Assembly (NCBI RefSeq): GCF_000826685.1
Contig: NZ_JROO01000036.1
Location: 1 to 64,000, forward strand
Length of the DNA: 64,000 nucleotides
Direction of reading: 5' to 3'
From: Streptomonospora alba
GTDB taxonomy: Bacteria > Actinomycetota > Actinomycetes > Streptosporangiales > Streptosporangiaceae
Shown: piece by piece, positions 47,846-57,173 of the stretch
How positions within the stretch are numbered: the stretch's first letter is position 1
How the letters are laid out: each line of letters starts with the position of its first letter
Made by a program: the position numbers and the translations under genes
The notes under the pieces: model-generated
The model's input: the letters and a program-made list of their open reading frames with translations, nothing else
The model's database searches: none
What the model was told of the DNA's origin: nothing

Positions 47846-47960
47846 ACAGCCCCGCCTGCGCGGAGCGATCACCAGTGTAGCGCCTTCACGCCGCCGATCG
47901 GTACGCGGAACCGACCCGCCGCGCCCGGCCGCCACCCGCCGCATCTCGGCCCGCTTCCTG

Positions 47961-49577
47961 TCACGAGCACACGGTGCCCTCCTCGGGAGGCTCCGCTCGC
48001 AGCAGATAGGCGTCGACGGCCTCGTCCACGCACTCGTTGCCGCGCCCGTAGGCGGTGTGGCCGTCGCCGTCACGGGTCAGCAGCACGCCCGACTCCAGCT
48101 CCGCGGCCATGTTCTCGGCCCATTCATACGGTGTGGCCGAGTCCCGGGTGGTGCCCACGACCAGGATGGGCGGCGCGCCGGGGGCGTCCAGCGGCTCGGG
48201 CTCGGCCACCGCCTGTTCAGGCCAGTAGGCGCAGGTCAGCCCGCCCCAGGTGAGAGCCGCCCCGAACAACGGAGCGTCCTCGTCGGCCCGCTCGGCCGCC
48301 TCGGCGAAGGCGTCGATGTCGCGCGGACTCCGCCGGTCGGAGCAGTTCACCGTGACCAGCGCGGAGGTGTAATTGGTGTACGCGTCGGCGTCGTCGCGGT
48401 TGTAGAGCTCTCCGCCCATCCGCAACAGCCGGGTTCCGTCTCCGTCGAAGGCCTCGCTCAGGGCGGTGCGCAGCTCGGGCCAGGAACTCTCGCTGTAGAG
48501 CGCCGAGTGGATCCCCAGCTCCAGCCAAGAGCGACCGGCCGTGCGCCCGTCGTCGAGTTCGCTGCGCAGCGGCTCGTGACCGGCTTCTTCGAGCAGGCCG
48601 GTCAGCCGCTCGACCGCGGCTTCGACCCCGTCCCCCCTATCGCCCAGCGGGCAGTCGGCCCGCTCCAGGCAGTCACCGATGAAGGACCGCAGCGCCCTCT
48701 CGGAGCCCTCGGCTTGGCGCATGCCCAGCTCCACGATGTCGGCCGAGGGGTCCATCGCGCCGTCGAGCACGAGCGCCCGGACCCGCTCGGGGAACGTGTC
48801 GGCGTAGTGCGCGCCGAGGTAGGTGCCGTAGGACTTGCCGAGGAAGCTGAGCCTGTCGTCGCCCAGCGCCGAGCGCAGCACGTCCATGTCGCGTGCGACC
48901 TCGTCGGTGCCCATGTGCATCATCAGCTCGCCGGAGTGCTCCCGGCAGCCCTCGACGAACCCCCGGTTGAGCCGGGCGAGTTCGTCGAGGCCCTCGTCGC
49001 CGACCTCGGCGGGGTCCGAGCCGCCGTCGCGGCCGGTGAAGTCGACGGCGATGAAGTCGTCCATCCCCGACCGCCGCAGGCAGGTGAGGGGCGAGCTGCG
49101 CTCCACGCCGCGCGGGTCGAAGCCCACGATGTCGAAGCGCTCGCGGACGGAGGCGCCGAACGTACGGGCCGCCGTCTCGGCGTACTCGAATCCCGATCCT
49201 CCGGGCCCGCCGGGATTGACCACAAGCGAGCCGACGGGGCGGCCTCCGGTGGCGGGTATCCGCTGCACCGCGATCTCCAGCCGCTCGCCTGCGGGCTCGT
49301 CGTAGTCGAGCGGGACCTCGACGGTGCCGCACTGGGCGCCGTCGTCGCCGCAGTCGCGCCAGTCGACCTGCTGGCCGTAGAACCGCGCAGGCGCGCCGCT
49401 GGGAGCGTCGGATGCGTCGGATGCGCCGGGCGGGGCCTCGTCGCCGCCCGAGCCGTGGCAGCCGGCGGCCGCGGCGGCAAGGGCGAGCGCCGCTGCCGCC
49501 GCGCGCAGCATGCGCCGCGCAGGAGGCCGGGATGGGCGCCCCCGGGGCGGGGTGGGGGATGCCTTCGTGGTGTCCAC
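47961..49577 (-). CDS. secreted alpha/beta-hydrolase peptidase (tripeptidyl aminopeptidase type)
   Basis: 538 residues from a GTG. The signal peptide ends in a lipobox-like LAAAAAGC, so it is probably a lipoprotein. Marks: VVNPGGPGGSGFEYAETAAR (oxyanion part), FDIVGFDPRGVERSSPL, nucleophile Ser in FLGKSYGTYLGAHYA, and in the TAP-like C-terminal domain the catalytic Asp (VGTTRDSATPYEWA) and His (DGDGHTAYG). It resembles the Streptomyces SlpD/SlpE and Tap proteinases that remove N-terminal tripeptides. An equivalent sits near holB and topA in Streptomyces. Confidence 0.93.
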   Translation of the reverse strand: MDTTKASPTPPRGRPSRPPARRMLRAAAAALALAAAAAGCHGSGGDEAPPGASDASDAPSGAPARFYGQQVDWRDCGDDGAQCGTVEVPLDYDEPAGERLEIAVQRIPATGGRPVGSLVVNPGGPGGSGFEYAETAARTFGASVRERFDIVGFDPRGVERSSPLTCLRRSGMDDFIAVDFTGRDGGSDPAEVGDEGLDELARLNRGFVEGCREHSGELMMHMGTDEVARDMDVLRSALGDDRLSFLGKSYGTYLGAHYADTFPERVRALVLDGAMDPSADIVELGMRQAEGSERALRSFIGDCLERADCPLGDRGDGVEAAVERLTGLLEEAGHEPLRSELDDGRTAGRSWLELGIHSALYSESSWPELRTALSEAFDGDGTRLLRMGGELYNRDDADAYTNYTSALVTVNCSDRRSPRDIDAFAEAAERADEDAPLFGAALTWGGLTCAYWPEQAVAEPEPLDAPGAPPILVVGTTRDSATPYEWAENMAAELESGVLLTRDGDGHTAYGRGNECVDEAVDAYLLRAEPPEEGTVCS

Positions 49578-49666
49578 AGCGACACCCTAGCCGCGCGGTA
49601 ATCCGCGGGCCCCGGCCGTCCGCAGCCCCGTGCGGCCAGGGCCGGCCGGTGGCGCTGCGCCGGCCC

Positions 49667-50866
49667 TCAGCCCTGGTAGAGCGCCGCGGTCATCGCCTCC
49701 ATGGCGATCTGCGGGTGCACGTTGGCGGCGATGCGCTCGCGGCAGAGCATGATGGCGTCGATGCGGCGCAGGGTGGACTCCGGCGTGGACGAGCGCGCGA
49801 CGCGCTGCAGATCGCCCTCGTGGCTCGCCGTGGACAGCTCCACCCGCGCACCGAGCTGCACGGCAAGCACGTCGCGGTAGAACGCCACAAGGTCCATCAG
49901 CGCGGTGTCGTAGGTGTCGCGCTTGATCCGGGTCGCCCGGCGCTTCTGCTGCTCGTCCAGGTCCTTGAGCGCGCCCGAGGCGCCGCGCACCGCCTTGGCC
50001 ACGCCCTTGCCCGTGGACCCCTCGCCGAAGGCGGCCTTGAGGTCGGCGCGCTCGCGTTCGTCCAGGCCGGTCGTCGTGGCCTTGGCCTCGGCCTCGGCGA
50101 GCTCGTACAGCCGCGCCGCCGCTGCCACGCACGCACCCGTGCCGTCCAGCCGGGCCGGCATCCCCAGCACCTCCGAGCGCCGGTCCCGCGCCTCGGCGTC
50201 GGTGGCCAACTGCCGCGCGCGCTCGACGTTGCCCGCGGCTGCCCGGGCGGCCTCGGCCGCCTGGTCGGGGGTGACGCCCTCGCGCCGGACCAGCAGGTCG
50301 GCCACCGCCCGGGTGGGCGCCGCGCCCAGGGCGACCTGGCGGCAGCGCGAGCGGATGGTGACCAGCATGTCCTCGGCGGTGGGGGTGCACAGCAGCCACA
50401 CCGTGCGCGGTGAGGGCTCCTCGACGGCCTTGAGCAGCGCGTTGGACGCGGCCTCGGTGGCGCGGTCGGCGTCCTCGAACAACACGATGCGGAAGCGGCC
50501 GCCGGTGGGCCGCGACGCCGCCTTCAGCACCAGCTCGCGGGTCTTGTCGACGCCGAAGCTCAGCCCACTGGGGCGTACGTAGAGGACGTCGGCGTGCGTG
50601 CCGGCGAGCACCTGGTGGCAGGCGTCGCACGAACCGCAGCCGCCCGAGCGGCACTGCAGCGCGGCGGCGAACGCGCGCGCCGCCGCGGCCCGCCCGGATC
50701 CGGGAGGGCCGGTGAACAGCCACGCGTGGGTCATTCCCTCGCCCGGCCCGCCGGCGAGCAGGTCGTCGGCGGCCCGCACCGCCGCACGCAGCCGCTCGAC
50801 CGCGGCCTCCTGGCCCACCAGGTCGCCGAAGACGCCGGCCTGGTCGGGTTCCGTTCGTTCGCTCAC
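49667..50866 (-). CDS. holB: DNA polymerase III subunit delta' HolB
   Basis: 399 residues from the GTG at 50866 (ATG 50890 possible). Clamp-loader ATPase-like subunit: VFGDLVGQEAAVERLRAAV, the degenerate P-loop FTGPPGSGRAAAARAF (Arg for Lys, as expected for delta'), a zinc site CRSGGCGSCDACH, VLFEDADRATEAASNALLKA, VEEPSPRTVWLLC, and the SRC sensor IRSRCRQV. It loads the sliding clamp together with DnaX and HolA. A strong hairpin upstream separates it from the MFS-tmk gene. Confidence 0.95.
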   Translation of the reverse strand: MSERTEPDQAGVFGDLVGQEAAVERLRAAVRAADDLLAGGPGEGMTHAWLFTGPPGSGRAAAARAFAAALQCRSGGCGSCDACHQVLAGTHADVLYVRPSGLSFGVDKTRELVLKAASRPTGGRFRIVLFEDADRATEAASNALLKAVEEPSPRTVWLLCTPTAEDMLVTIRSRCRQVALGAAPTRAVADLLVRREGVTPDQAAEAARAAAGNVERARQLATDAEARDRRSEVLGMPARLDGTGACVAAAARLYELAEAEAKATTTGLDERERADLKAAFGEGSTGKGVAKAVRGASGALKDLDEQQKRRATRIKRDTYDTALMDLVAFYRDVLAVQLGARVELSTASHEGDLQRVARSSTPESTLRRIDAIMLCRERIAANVHPQIAMEAMTAALYQG

Positions 50867-50996
50867 CGCTGCGCCCCGCTGCCGCTCCATCGCCGATTCG
50901 GCCTGCCGGGGACGGCGGCGCCGCCCCGGTCCGGCTCCAGGATAGGCCGCTGCACCGACACTCGGCCGCCGCAAGCGCGCGGCTCGGCGGACGCGA

Positions 50997-51033
50997 ACCG
51001 GCCGCCGGAGTCGCGGGGACTCCGGCGGCCGGT
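50997..51033 (-). terminator. strong hairpin after the MFS-tmk gene
   Basis: A perfect 16-bp stem (ACCGGCCGCCGGAGTC and its complement) with the loop GCGGG begins 21 nt after the stop at 51054. It should uncouple holB from the upstream gene. Confidence 0.8.
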
Positions 51034-51053
51034 GTGCCGCGTTGCGTGGGGCA

Positions 51054-53450
51054 CTATTCCTTGATCGTGGGCATCATGCCGGTGATCGCCTCGGCGTCCT
51101 TCGGCACAGGGTCGGGAAGCAGCGGGCGCAGGCGCCGCTGGATCTCGCGGGTGAGCTCCTCGGCGGGCTCACGCGCGTCGATGACGAGGTAGCGGGACGG
51201 GTCGCGCTCCGCCAGCTCGCGGAAGCTCTGGCGCACGCGCGTGTGGAACTCCTCCGACTCGGCCTCCATGCGGTCGGTGGTGCCGCCGAGCCGCGAGAGC
51301 CCCTGGTCGGGCGGGATGTCCAGGAGCACGGTCAGGTGCGGGACCAGCTCCTCGGTCGCCCATTCGTTGACGCGCTCGATGTCGTCGCGGACCAGTTCGC
51401 GGCCGGCCCCCTGGTAGGCCAGAGTCGAGTCGACGTAGCGGTCGCTGATGACGATCGCGCCGCGGCGCAACGCCGGCAGGATCACCGACGAGACGTGCTC
51501 GGCGCGGTCGGCCGCATACAGCAGCGCCTCGGCACGCGCCGACATCTCGGTGTCCTCGCGGTCCAGCAGCAGCGCCCGCAGCCGCATTCCCAGCTTGGTC
51601 GAACCGGGCTCGCGGGTGGTCACCACCTCGAAGCCCTCGTCGCGCAGCCACACCGACAGGCGCCCGGCCTGCGTGGACTTGCCGGCGCCCTCGCCGCCTT
51701 CCAGGACGATGAAGGTGCCCGGCAGGCGCCGCTCCTCCTGCTGGACGTCGGTGGTGGGCAGCGGCACGCCGCGCAGTGCGGCCAGCAGCTCCCTCGAAAG
51801 CGCCACCTCGCCGCCGCGGTCGACCCGGCGGTAGGTGATCAGCGAGGCCGGCAGCACCAGCACGCCCGCGATGAGCAGCACCGCACCGGTGCCGAGGAAG
51901 CCGTAGCTGAGGTCGCCGTAGCCGAGCGTGTAGTCGCCGATGACCGCGGCGAGCAGGGGCGCGGCCACCACCGCGACGAGCAGCTCGGCGCGGGCCACGG
52001 CGTTGAGATAGCCCAGGGTGCGGGTGCGGATGTCCTCTTCCAGCTCCTGGTGGATCAGGGTGATGCCGGTGATCCAGGCGGCGCCGGCGGCACAGCCGGC
52101 CAACGTGACCAGCACGGCGGCCATGACCATGTTCGGGATCAGGCCCGCGGCCAGCAGCGCGACGGCGGCCGCGGCCATGCTCACCGCGAACAGCCGCGGG
52201 CGGCTGAGGTTGTGCAGGATGCGCGGACCGGCGAGCATGCCCAGCCCCATGCCCGCGAACACGGCGGCGAAGAGCACACCGAACCCGGCGTTGCCCGCTC
52301 CCAGGCTCGCCACATGCAGCCGGGCGACGCCTGCCACAGCGGCCACGGCGGGGAACACGCTGACCATGCCGGCCAGCAGCCCGCGCACCAGCGGGGTCGT
52401 GCCGGCGAACCGGCCGCCCTGCCACAGCGTGCGCAGGAGGTTCTCCGGCCGGTAGCGCTCTTCGGCAGGCTGCGCGGGCTCCGGGCGCTGCGCCGAGGGC
52501 TGGGCGGAGGCGGCTTCGGTGCCCTGCGGTGCCGGCGCGAACTGCTCGGTGCGCTCGTTGTCCGACGACCGTGCACCCGTGGCCAGCGGTGCGGTGCGCT
52601 CGTTTCCGGCGGCCGCATCGTCGGCGGCTTCGGTCGTCTGCAGTTGAGCGGTGGCCTCGTTGTCCGACGACTGCGCGCCTGTGGCCAGCGGGGTGGTGCG
52701 CTCGTTCTCGGCGGCCGCGCCCGGCACCGCGGCCGGGCCCGCCGGTGCCGCCGTCGGCGGGGTCTCCGCCGCGGACCGGCGCGGCTTGGGCAGCGCCCAG
52801 GCGGTCAGCGCCGCTGCCAGGTACGCCACCGCGGCGGCGTACAGGGCCGCGTCGGTCTGGGGGGTCAGGAAGGCATCCGCTCGCTCGCCGCCTCCGGGCA
52901 GCAGGGCGCCCACCAGCCAGCTCAACGACGCCAGCACGGCGAAGACCGCGCCGGCAACCGGGGCTGTCCCGTAAGAGGTCAGCACTCCCAGCCGGGTGGC
53001 CTGGTCCAGTCGGCGCTTGGGCACCAGCCCGGTGAGAGCGGCGTCCTTGGCCGGGCCCCACGCCAGCGCCGCGATCTCGGCGAGGAAGCCGGCGATGAGC
53101 AGCCAGTCCAGGCGCCCGGCGAGAGGAACGGAGAGGTAGAGAAGGGCGCGCACGGCGTCGGCGACGACCATGGTCAGCCGCCGGTCGAACCGGTCGGCCA
53201 GCAGGCCGGCCAGTGGGCTCAGCAGCACCGGGGGTGCGAGCTTGACCGCGGCGGCTCCCGCGACCGCATAGGCCCGGGTCATCGGATCCGCGTCGGCGGT
53301 CAGCGCGGCGGCCAGGGCGAGGAGTGTGAGCAAGCCGAGCCAGTCGCCGAGGCTGGACAGCGACAGCGCGGCCCACAGGCGGCGGAACGGCTTGCTGGAC
53401 AGGACGCCGCGCGCCTCGCCCGGCGCTCCTAGGGGGGCAGATCTGCTCAT
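51054..53450 (-). CDS. tmk: MFS-like transporter fused to thymidylate kinase
   Basis: 798 residues, one frame. Residues 1 to about 580 are an MFS-like membrane protein with about 12 helices (SSLGDWLGLLTLLALAAAL, MFS loop ADRFDRRLTMVVADAVRALL). A hydrophilic insert of about 90 residues with two repeats breaks the helices in the middle. From about 590 a complete thymidylate kinase follows: FIVLEGGEGAGKSTQAGRL, TTREPGSTKLG, ISDRYVDSTLAYQG, and a DIPPDQGLSRLGG segment. The kinase makes dTDP from dTMP. The same fusion exists in Streptomyces near topA. The cargo of the MFS part is unknown; it lacks some canonical motifs. Confidence 0.93.
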   Translation of the reverse strand: MSRSAPLGAPGEARGVLSSKPFRRLWAALSLSSLGDWLGLLTLLALAAALTADADPMTRAYAVAGAAAVKLAPPVLLSPLAGLLADRFDRRLTMVVADAVRALLYLSVPLAGRLDWLLIAGFLAEIAALAWGPAKDAALTGLVPKRRLDQATRLGVLTSYGTAPVAGAVFAVLASLSWLVGALLPGGGERADAFLTPQTDAALYAAAVAYLAAALTAWALPKPRRSAAETPPTAAPAGPAAVPGAAAENERTTPLATGAQSSDNEATAQLQTTEAADDAAAGNERTAPLATGARSSDNERTEQFAPAPQGTEAASAQPSAQRPEPAQPAEERYRPENLLRTLWQGGRFAGTTPLVRGLLAGMVSVFPAVAAVAGVARLHVASLGAGNAGFGVLFAAVFAGMGLGMLAGPRILHNLSRPRLFAVSMAAAAVALLAAGLIPNMVMAAVLVTLAGCAAGAAWITGITLIHQELEEDIRTRTLGYLNAVARAELLVAVVAAPLLAAVIGDYTLGYGDLSYGFLGTGAVLLIAGVLVLPASLITYRRVDRGGEVALSRELLAALRGVPLPTTDVQQEERRLPGTFIVLEGGEGAGKSTQAGRLSVWLRDEGFEVVTTREPGSTKLGMRLRALLLDREDTEMSARAEALLYAADRAEHVSSVILPALRRGAIVISDRYVDSTLAYQGAGRELVRDDIERVNEWATEELVPHLTVLLDIPPDQGLSRLGGTTDRMEAESEEFHTRVRQSFRELAERDPSRYLVIDAREPAEELTREIQRRLRPLLPDPVPKDAEAITGMMPTIKE
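52554..52710 (-). repeat. two imperfect 55-nt direct repeats in the MFS-tmk loop
   Basis: Copies at 52554-52608 and 52656-52710 encode NERTAPLATGARSSDNE and NERTTPLATGAQSSDNE. They lie in the cytoplasmic or extracytoplasmic mid-loop of the transporter part and point to slippage or unequal exchange. Confidence 0.7.
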
Positions 53451-53852
53451 AGCGATAAAGGTATCGACTGTTCTGATGCTGGGAAGTGGGCTTGTGCCCC
53501 GATCGGGCCGGGGACGGCGGCGACCGGCTCATGCTGCGGGCGCAGTCGCCAGCCTAGTGCGAGACAGGGAGAAGGCGTTAGCTCGCTCGGCAGTGCGGGG
53601 TCCAAATCCCCGCGCCTCGCGCCGCGCGGCGTGCAGAGAGCGTTCGCGGCACTGTAACGCCGGGCGCATGCGGACGCCACCCCCTGCGGCGCGCCGCACG
53701 CGGGCGCGTACACCGGTGGGAAGGCCGGATGCGGGCGCCGACCTGGAGGGGTGCGGCGCGAGGGGCGCGCGTGACGTTTCGGTCACACCGCGCGTCCGCT
53801 CACACTCCGGGCGCTGCGCCGCCGAGGGCCGCCGAGCCGTGCCGGGCCGGGA
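53451..53852. other. 402-bp intergenic region between topA and MFS-tmk
   Basis: No protein gene. It carries the MFS-tmk promoter (near 53460-53520), a tRNA-like relic at 53574-53616 and, to the right, the topA 3' region. Confidence 0.5.
53574..53616 (+). pseudogene. tRNA-like remnant without an anticodon arm
   Basis: GGCG...CGCC could be acceptor ends; GTTAGCTCGCTCGGCAG looks like a D-arm; GCGGGG-TCCAAAT-CCCCGC is a perfect T-arm with a 7-nt loop (TCCAAAT). There is no anticodon stem, so it cannot be a working tRNA. It could be a decayed tRNA, an attachment site scar or chance. Confidence 0.35.
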
Positions 53853-56756
53853 TCAGCCCTGCGAGGCCCCGCCCTTGGGAGTCCCGTCCTTGGTGCCGGA
53901 GCCGGCGGTGGCGGTCGTGCCCTTCTTGCCTGCCGTGCCCTTCTTGGCGCCCGTCTTCTTCGTGCCCGTCGACTTGGAGGACGAGGACGCCGAAGAGTCG
54001 GTTGAGGACTTCGCCGACTTGGTCGACTTGGTCGACTTGCTGGAGGAGGAGTCGGCCGAGGACGACTTGCCCGTGGACTTCTTGGCCGGCGCCTTGGCTC
54101 GCCGCTCGGCCAGCAGCTCGCCGGCCCGCGCGTCGGTGATCGCCTCCACCTCGTCGCCCTTGCGCAGCGAGGCGTTGGTCTCCCCGTCGGTCACATACGG
54201 GCCGAAGCGGCCGTCCTTGACCACCATCGGCTTGCCCGTCTCGGGGTCGTTGCCCAGCTCGCGCAGCGGGGCCGCGGCCGCGGCGCGGCGGCCGCGCTGC
54301 TTGGGCTGGGCGAACAGTTCCCTGGCCTGCTCGACGGTGATCGTGAAGATCTGCTCCTCGGTCTCCAGCGAGCGGCTGTCGGTGCCCTTGCGCAGGTAAG
54401 GACCGAAGCGGCCGTTCTGCGCGGTGACCTGATCACCGTCGATCTCGCCCACCACCCGCGGCAGCGACAGCAGCTTGAGCGCGTCTTCGAGGGTGATCGT
54501 GTCCAGAGACATCGACTTCAGCAGCGACGCGGTGCGCGGCTTGGGCGCGTTCTTGGACTTCGACTTGGACTTGCCGCCGCTGGAGGACGCCTCGGACTCG
54601 GACTCCTCCAGCACCTCGGTGACGTAGGGGCCGAACCGTCCGTTGCGCGCGACGATCCGGCGCCCGGTCTCGGGGTCGTCGCCCAGCTCGCGGTCGCCGC
54701 TGGGCTGGGCGAACAGCTCCTCGGCCTTCTCCGGGGTCAGCTCGTCCGGGGCCAGTTCCTCGGGGATGTTCACACGCTGGCTGTCACGCTCCATGTAGGG
54801 GCCGTAGCGCCCTACGCGGATCATGATGTCGGTGCCCAGCAGCGGGAAGGAGCTGACCTCCTTGGGGTCGATCTCGCTGAGCTGGTCGCCCACGAGCTCC
54901 TTGAGCCCCGGCTCGTCGTCGCCGCCGTAGTAGAACCGGCGCAGCCACGGCACGCTCTCGGCCTCGCCGCGGGCGATGCCGTCGAGCATGTCCTCCATGC
55001 GGGCGGTGAAGTCGTAGTCGACCAGGTTGCCGAAGTGCCGCTCCAGCAGCTGCACCACCGCGAAGGCCAGGAAGGACGGCACCAGCGCCGAACCCTTCCG
55101 GAACACGTAGCCGCGGTCGAGGATGGTTCCGATGATCGAGGCGTAGGTGGAGGGCCGCCCGATTCCGCGGTCCTCCAGCTCCTTGACCAGGCTGGCCTCG
55201 GTGTAGCGCGCCGGCGGGCGGGTGCTGTGGCCCTCGGCCTCGACCTCCTCGGCCTTGAGCGGGTCGTCCTCCTCGAGCGGCGGCAGGCGGCGCTCGCGGT
55301 CGTCGAGCTCGGCGTCGGGATCGTCGGATCCCTCGACATAGGCCTTGAGGAACCCGTGGAAGGTGATGACCTTGCCGGTGCCGGTGAACTCGGCCACCTC
55401 GCCGGCGGTGGAGGTGCCGGTCACCTTGACGGTCACCGACTCGCCGACCGCGTCCTTCATCTGGGAGGCGACCGTGCGCTTCCAGATCAGCTCGTAGAGG
55501 CGGAACTCCGCACCGCTCAGCCCGGTCTCGGCGGGGGTGCGGAAGGTGTCGCCGGCCGGGCGGACGGCCTCGTGGGCCTCCTGGGCGTTCTTCACCTTGC
55601 TGGAGTAGGCGCGCGGCTTGTCCGGCAGGTAGTCGGTGCCGTAGAGGCGGGTGGCCTGGTCGCGGGCCGCGGCGATCGCGTTCTCCGACAGCGTGGTGCT
55701 GTCGGTGCGCATGTAGGTGATGAACCCGTTCTCGTACAGCCGCTGGGCCACCTGCATGGTCTGCTTGGAGGACAGCCCCAGCTTGCGCGACGCCTCCTGC
55801 TGCAGCGTGGTGGTGCGGAAGGGAGCGTAGGGCGAGCGCTTGTAGGGCTTGCGCTCCACCGAGCGCACCGCGAAGTCGCTGCCCGCCAGCCGCTGCACCA
55901 GGCCGCGCGCCGCCTCCTCGTCCAGGTGCAGCGCGCCCGAGGACGAGCGCAGCTCGCCCGAGGAGGTGAAATCGCGGCCCACCGCCACCCGGGCGCCGTC
56001 CACACTGGCCAGGGCCGCGGTGAAGTTCGTCGGCTCGCCGTCGGAGCCGCGGCCCACCGCGTCGAAGACCGCCTTGAGACCCCAGTAGTCGGCCGATACG
56101 AAGGAGATCCGCTCGCGCTCCCGCTCGACGACCAGCCGCGTGGCCACCGACTGCACCCGCCCCGCCGAGAGCTTGGGCACCATGACCTTCTTCCACAGCA
56201 CGGGAGAGACCTCGTAGCCGTAGAGGCGGTCGAGGACGCGCCGGGTCTCCTGGGCGTCGACCAGCCGGAGGTTCAGGTCGCGGGTGTTCTCGGCGGCGTG
56301 GCGGATGGCGTCCTTGGTGATCTCGTTGAACACCATGCGGCGTACGGGGATCCGGGGCTTCAGCTCCTCGAGCAGGTGCCAGGCGATCGCCTCGCCCTCC
56401 CGGTCCTCATCTGTGGCGAGGTAGAGTTCGTCGGCCTCGGCGATCAGCTCTTTGAGTCGCTTGACCTGCGGCTTCTTATCCGGAGTGACGACGTAGAGGG
56501 GCTTGAAGTCGTGCTCGACGTCCACCCCGAGCCTCGCCCACGACTCGCCCTTGTAGCGCGCCGGGACATCGGCGGCCTTGGTGGGCAGGTCGCGGATGTG
56601 GCCGACGCTGGACTCCACGACGTATCCGCGGCCGAGATAGCCGGCGATGGTCTTGGCCTTGACGGACGACTCGACGACGACCAGCCGGGTGGTGCCGTTC
56701 TGCTGGCCAGTGTCCGTGGAGCCGTTCTCGCCGGCGCTGCCCTTCTTGGGTGGCAC
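53853..56756 (-). CDS. topA: DNA topoisomerase I, type IA
   Basis: 967 residues. Relaxes negative supercoils. TOPRIM: RLVVVESSVKAKTIAGYLGR, LATDEDREGEAIAWHLLEEL; the catalytic Tyr is in GFITYMRTDSTTLS; other marks are KLSAGRVQSVATRLVVERE and EAHEAVRPAG. The C-terminus has several TopoI C-terminal repeats (LGNDPETGKPMVV, GRFGPYVTDG) and ends in a Ser/Lys/Thr-rich tail (about 110 residues) as in other actinobacteria. There are no zinc fingers, also normal there. The ATG is clear. Confidence 0.98.
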   Translation of the reverse strand: MPPKKGSAGENGSTDTGQQNGTTRLVVVESSVKAKTIAGYLGRGYVVESSVGHIRDLPTKAADVPARYKGESWARLGVDVEHDFKPLYVVTPDKKPQVKRLKELIAEADELYLATDEDREGEAIAWHLLEELKPRIPVRRMVFNEITKDAIRHAAENTRDLNLRLVDAQETRRVLDRLYGYEVSPVLWKKVMVPKLSAGRVQSVATRLVVERERERISFVSADYWGLKAVFDAVGRGSDGEPTNFTAALASVDGARVAVGRDFTSSGELRSSSGALHLDEEAARGLVQRLAGSDFAVRSVERKPYKRSPYAPFRTTTLQQEASRKLGLSSKQTMQVAQRLYENGFITYMRTDSTTLSENAIAAARDQATRLYGTDYLPDKPRAYSSKVKNAQEAHEAVRPAGDTFRTPAETGLSGAEFRLYELIWKRTVASQMKDAVGESVTVKVTGTSTAGEVAEFTGTGKVITFHGFLKAYVEGSDDPDAELDDRERRLPPLEEDDPLKAEEVEAEGHSTRPPARYTEASLVKELEDRGIGRPSTYASIIGTILDRGYVFRKGSALVPSFLAFAVVQLLERHFGNLVDYDFTARMEDMLDGIARGEAESVPWLRRFYYGGDDEPGLKELVGDQLSEIDPKEVSSFPLLGTDIMIRVGRYGPYMERDSQRVNIPEELAPDELTPEKAEELFAQPSGDRELGDDPETGRRIVARNGRFGPYVTEVLEESESEASSSGGKSKSKSKNAPKPRTASLLKSMSLDTITLEDALKLLSLPRVVGEIDGDQVTAQNGRFGPYLRKGTDSRSLETEEQIFTITVEQARELFAQPKQRGRRAAAAAPLRELGNDPETGKPMVVKDGRFGPYVTDGETNASLRKGDEVEAITDARAGELLAERRAKAPAKKSTGKSSSADSSSSKSTKSTKSAKSSTDSSASSSSKSTGTKKTGAKKGTAGKKGTTATAGSGTKDGTPKGGASQG

Positions 56757-56987
56757 GCTTTTCCCCTACATCTCGCCTTGCGCTGTCTGTGCGACCGGTC
56801 AACGGGTTCGTGAGCCATCGGAATTCCCAGCCACTGACGGTAACCGACGGCGACGCGATCCCGCCCTCCCGAGACGGCGGGAACCGCCGACCCCCGCTTG
56901 CGGACGAGGCCGCGACCGGTGGGACCGGAGGTTCACGTGTACGAACGGTATGGCACGAACACCGCGGACGGTCGCAGAATGAGAGCG

Positions 56988-57173
56988 ATGCTTGAGTACG
57001 AATACCGGGAGATCCGCTTCCCCCGCGGCACATCGCGCAGTGTCACACGCCAGGCGCTGACCGAGCAGGCCGAGTATGGAAAGTGGGAACTCGCCCGGGT
57101 ACGCCTGTTTCCCGACGGAAGCCGATACGTGACGCTACGCAGGAAGATCCTCCGACAGACGCCGCTGATGTGA
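56988..57173 (+). CDS. DUF5703 family small protein
   Basis: 61 residues from ATG 56988 (or 64 from ATG 56979). MLEYEYREIRFPRG, LTEQAEYGKWELARVRLFPD and LRRKILRQ match the actinobacterial DUF5703 family, often found next to topA. Very basic at the C-terminus. Function unknown. Divergent from topA. Confidence 0.8.
   Translation: MLEYEYREIRFPRGTSRSVTRQALTEQAEYGKWELARVRLFPDGSRYVTLRRKILRQTPLM

Noticed and set aside
49667-50866. Inactive HolB because Walker A has Arg in place of Lys
   Set aside because: The delta' subunit is known to be a non-hydrolysing clamp-loader component, so a degenerate P-loop is expected.
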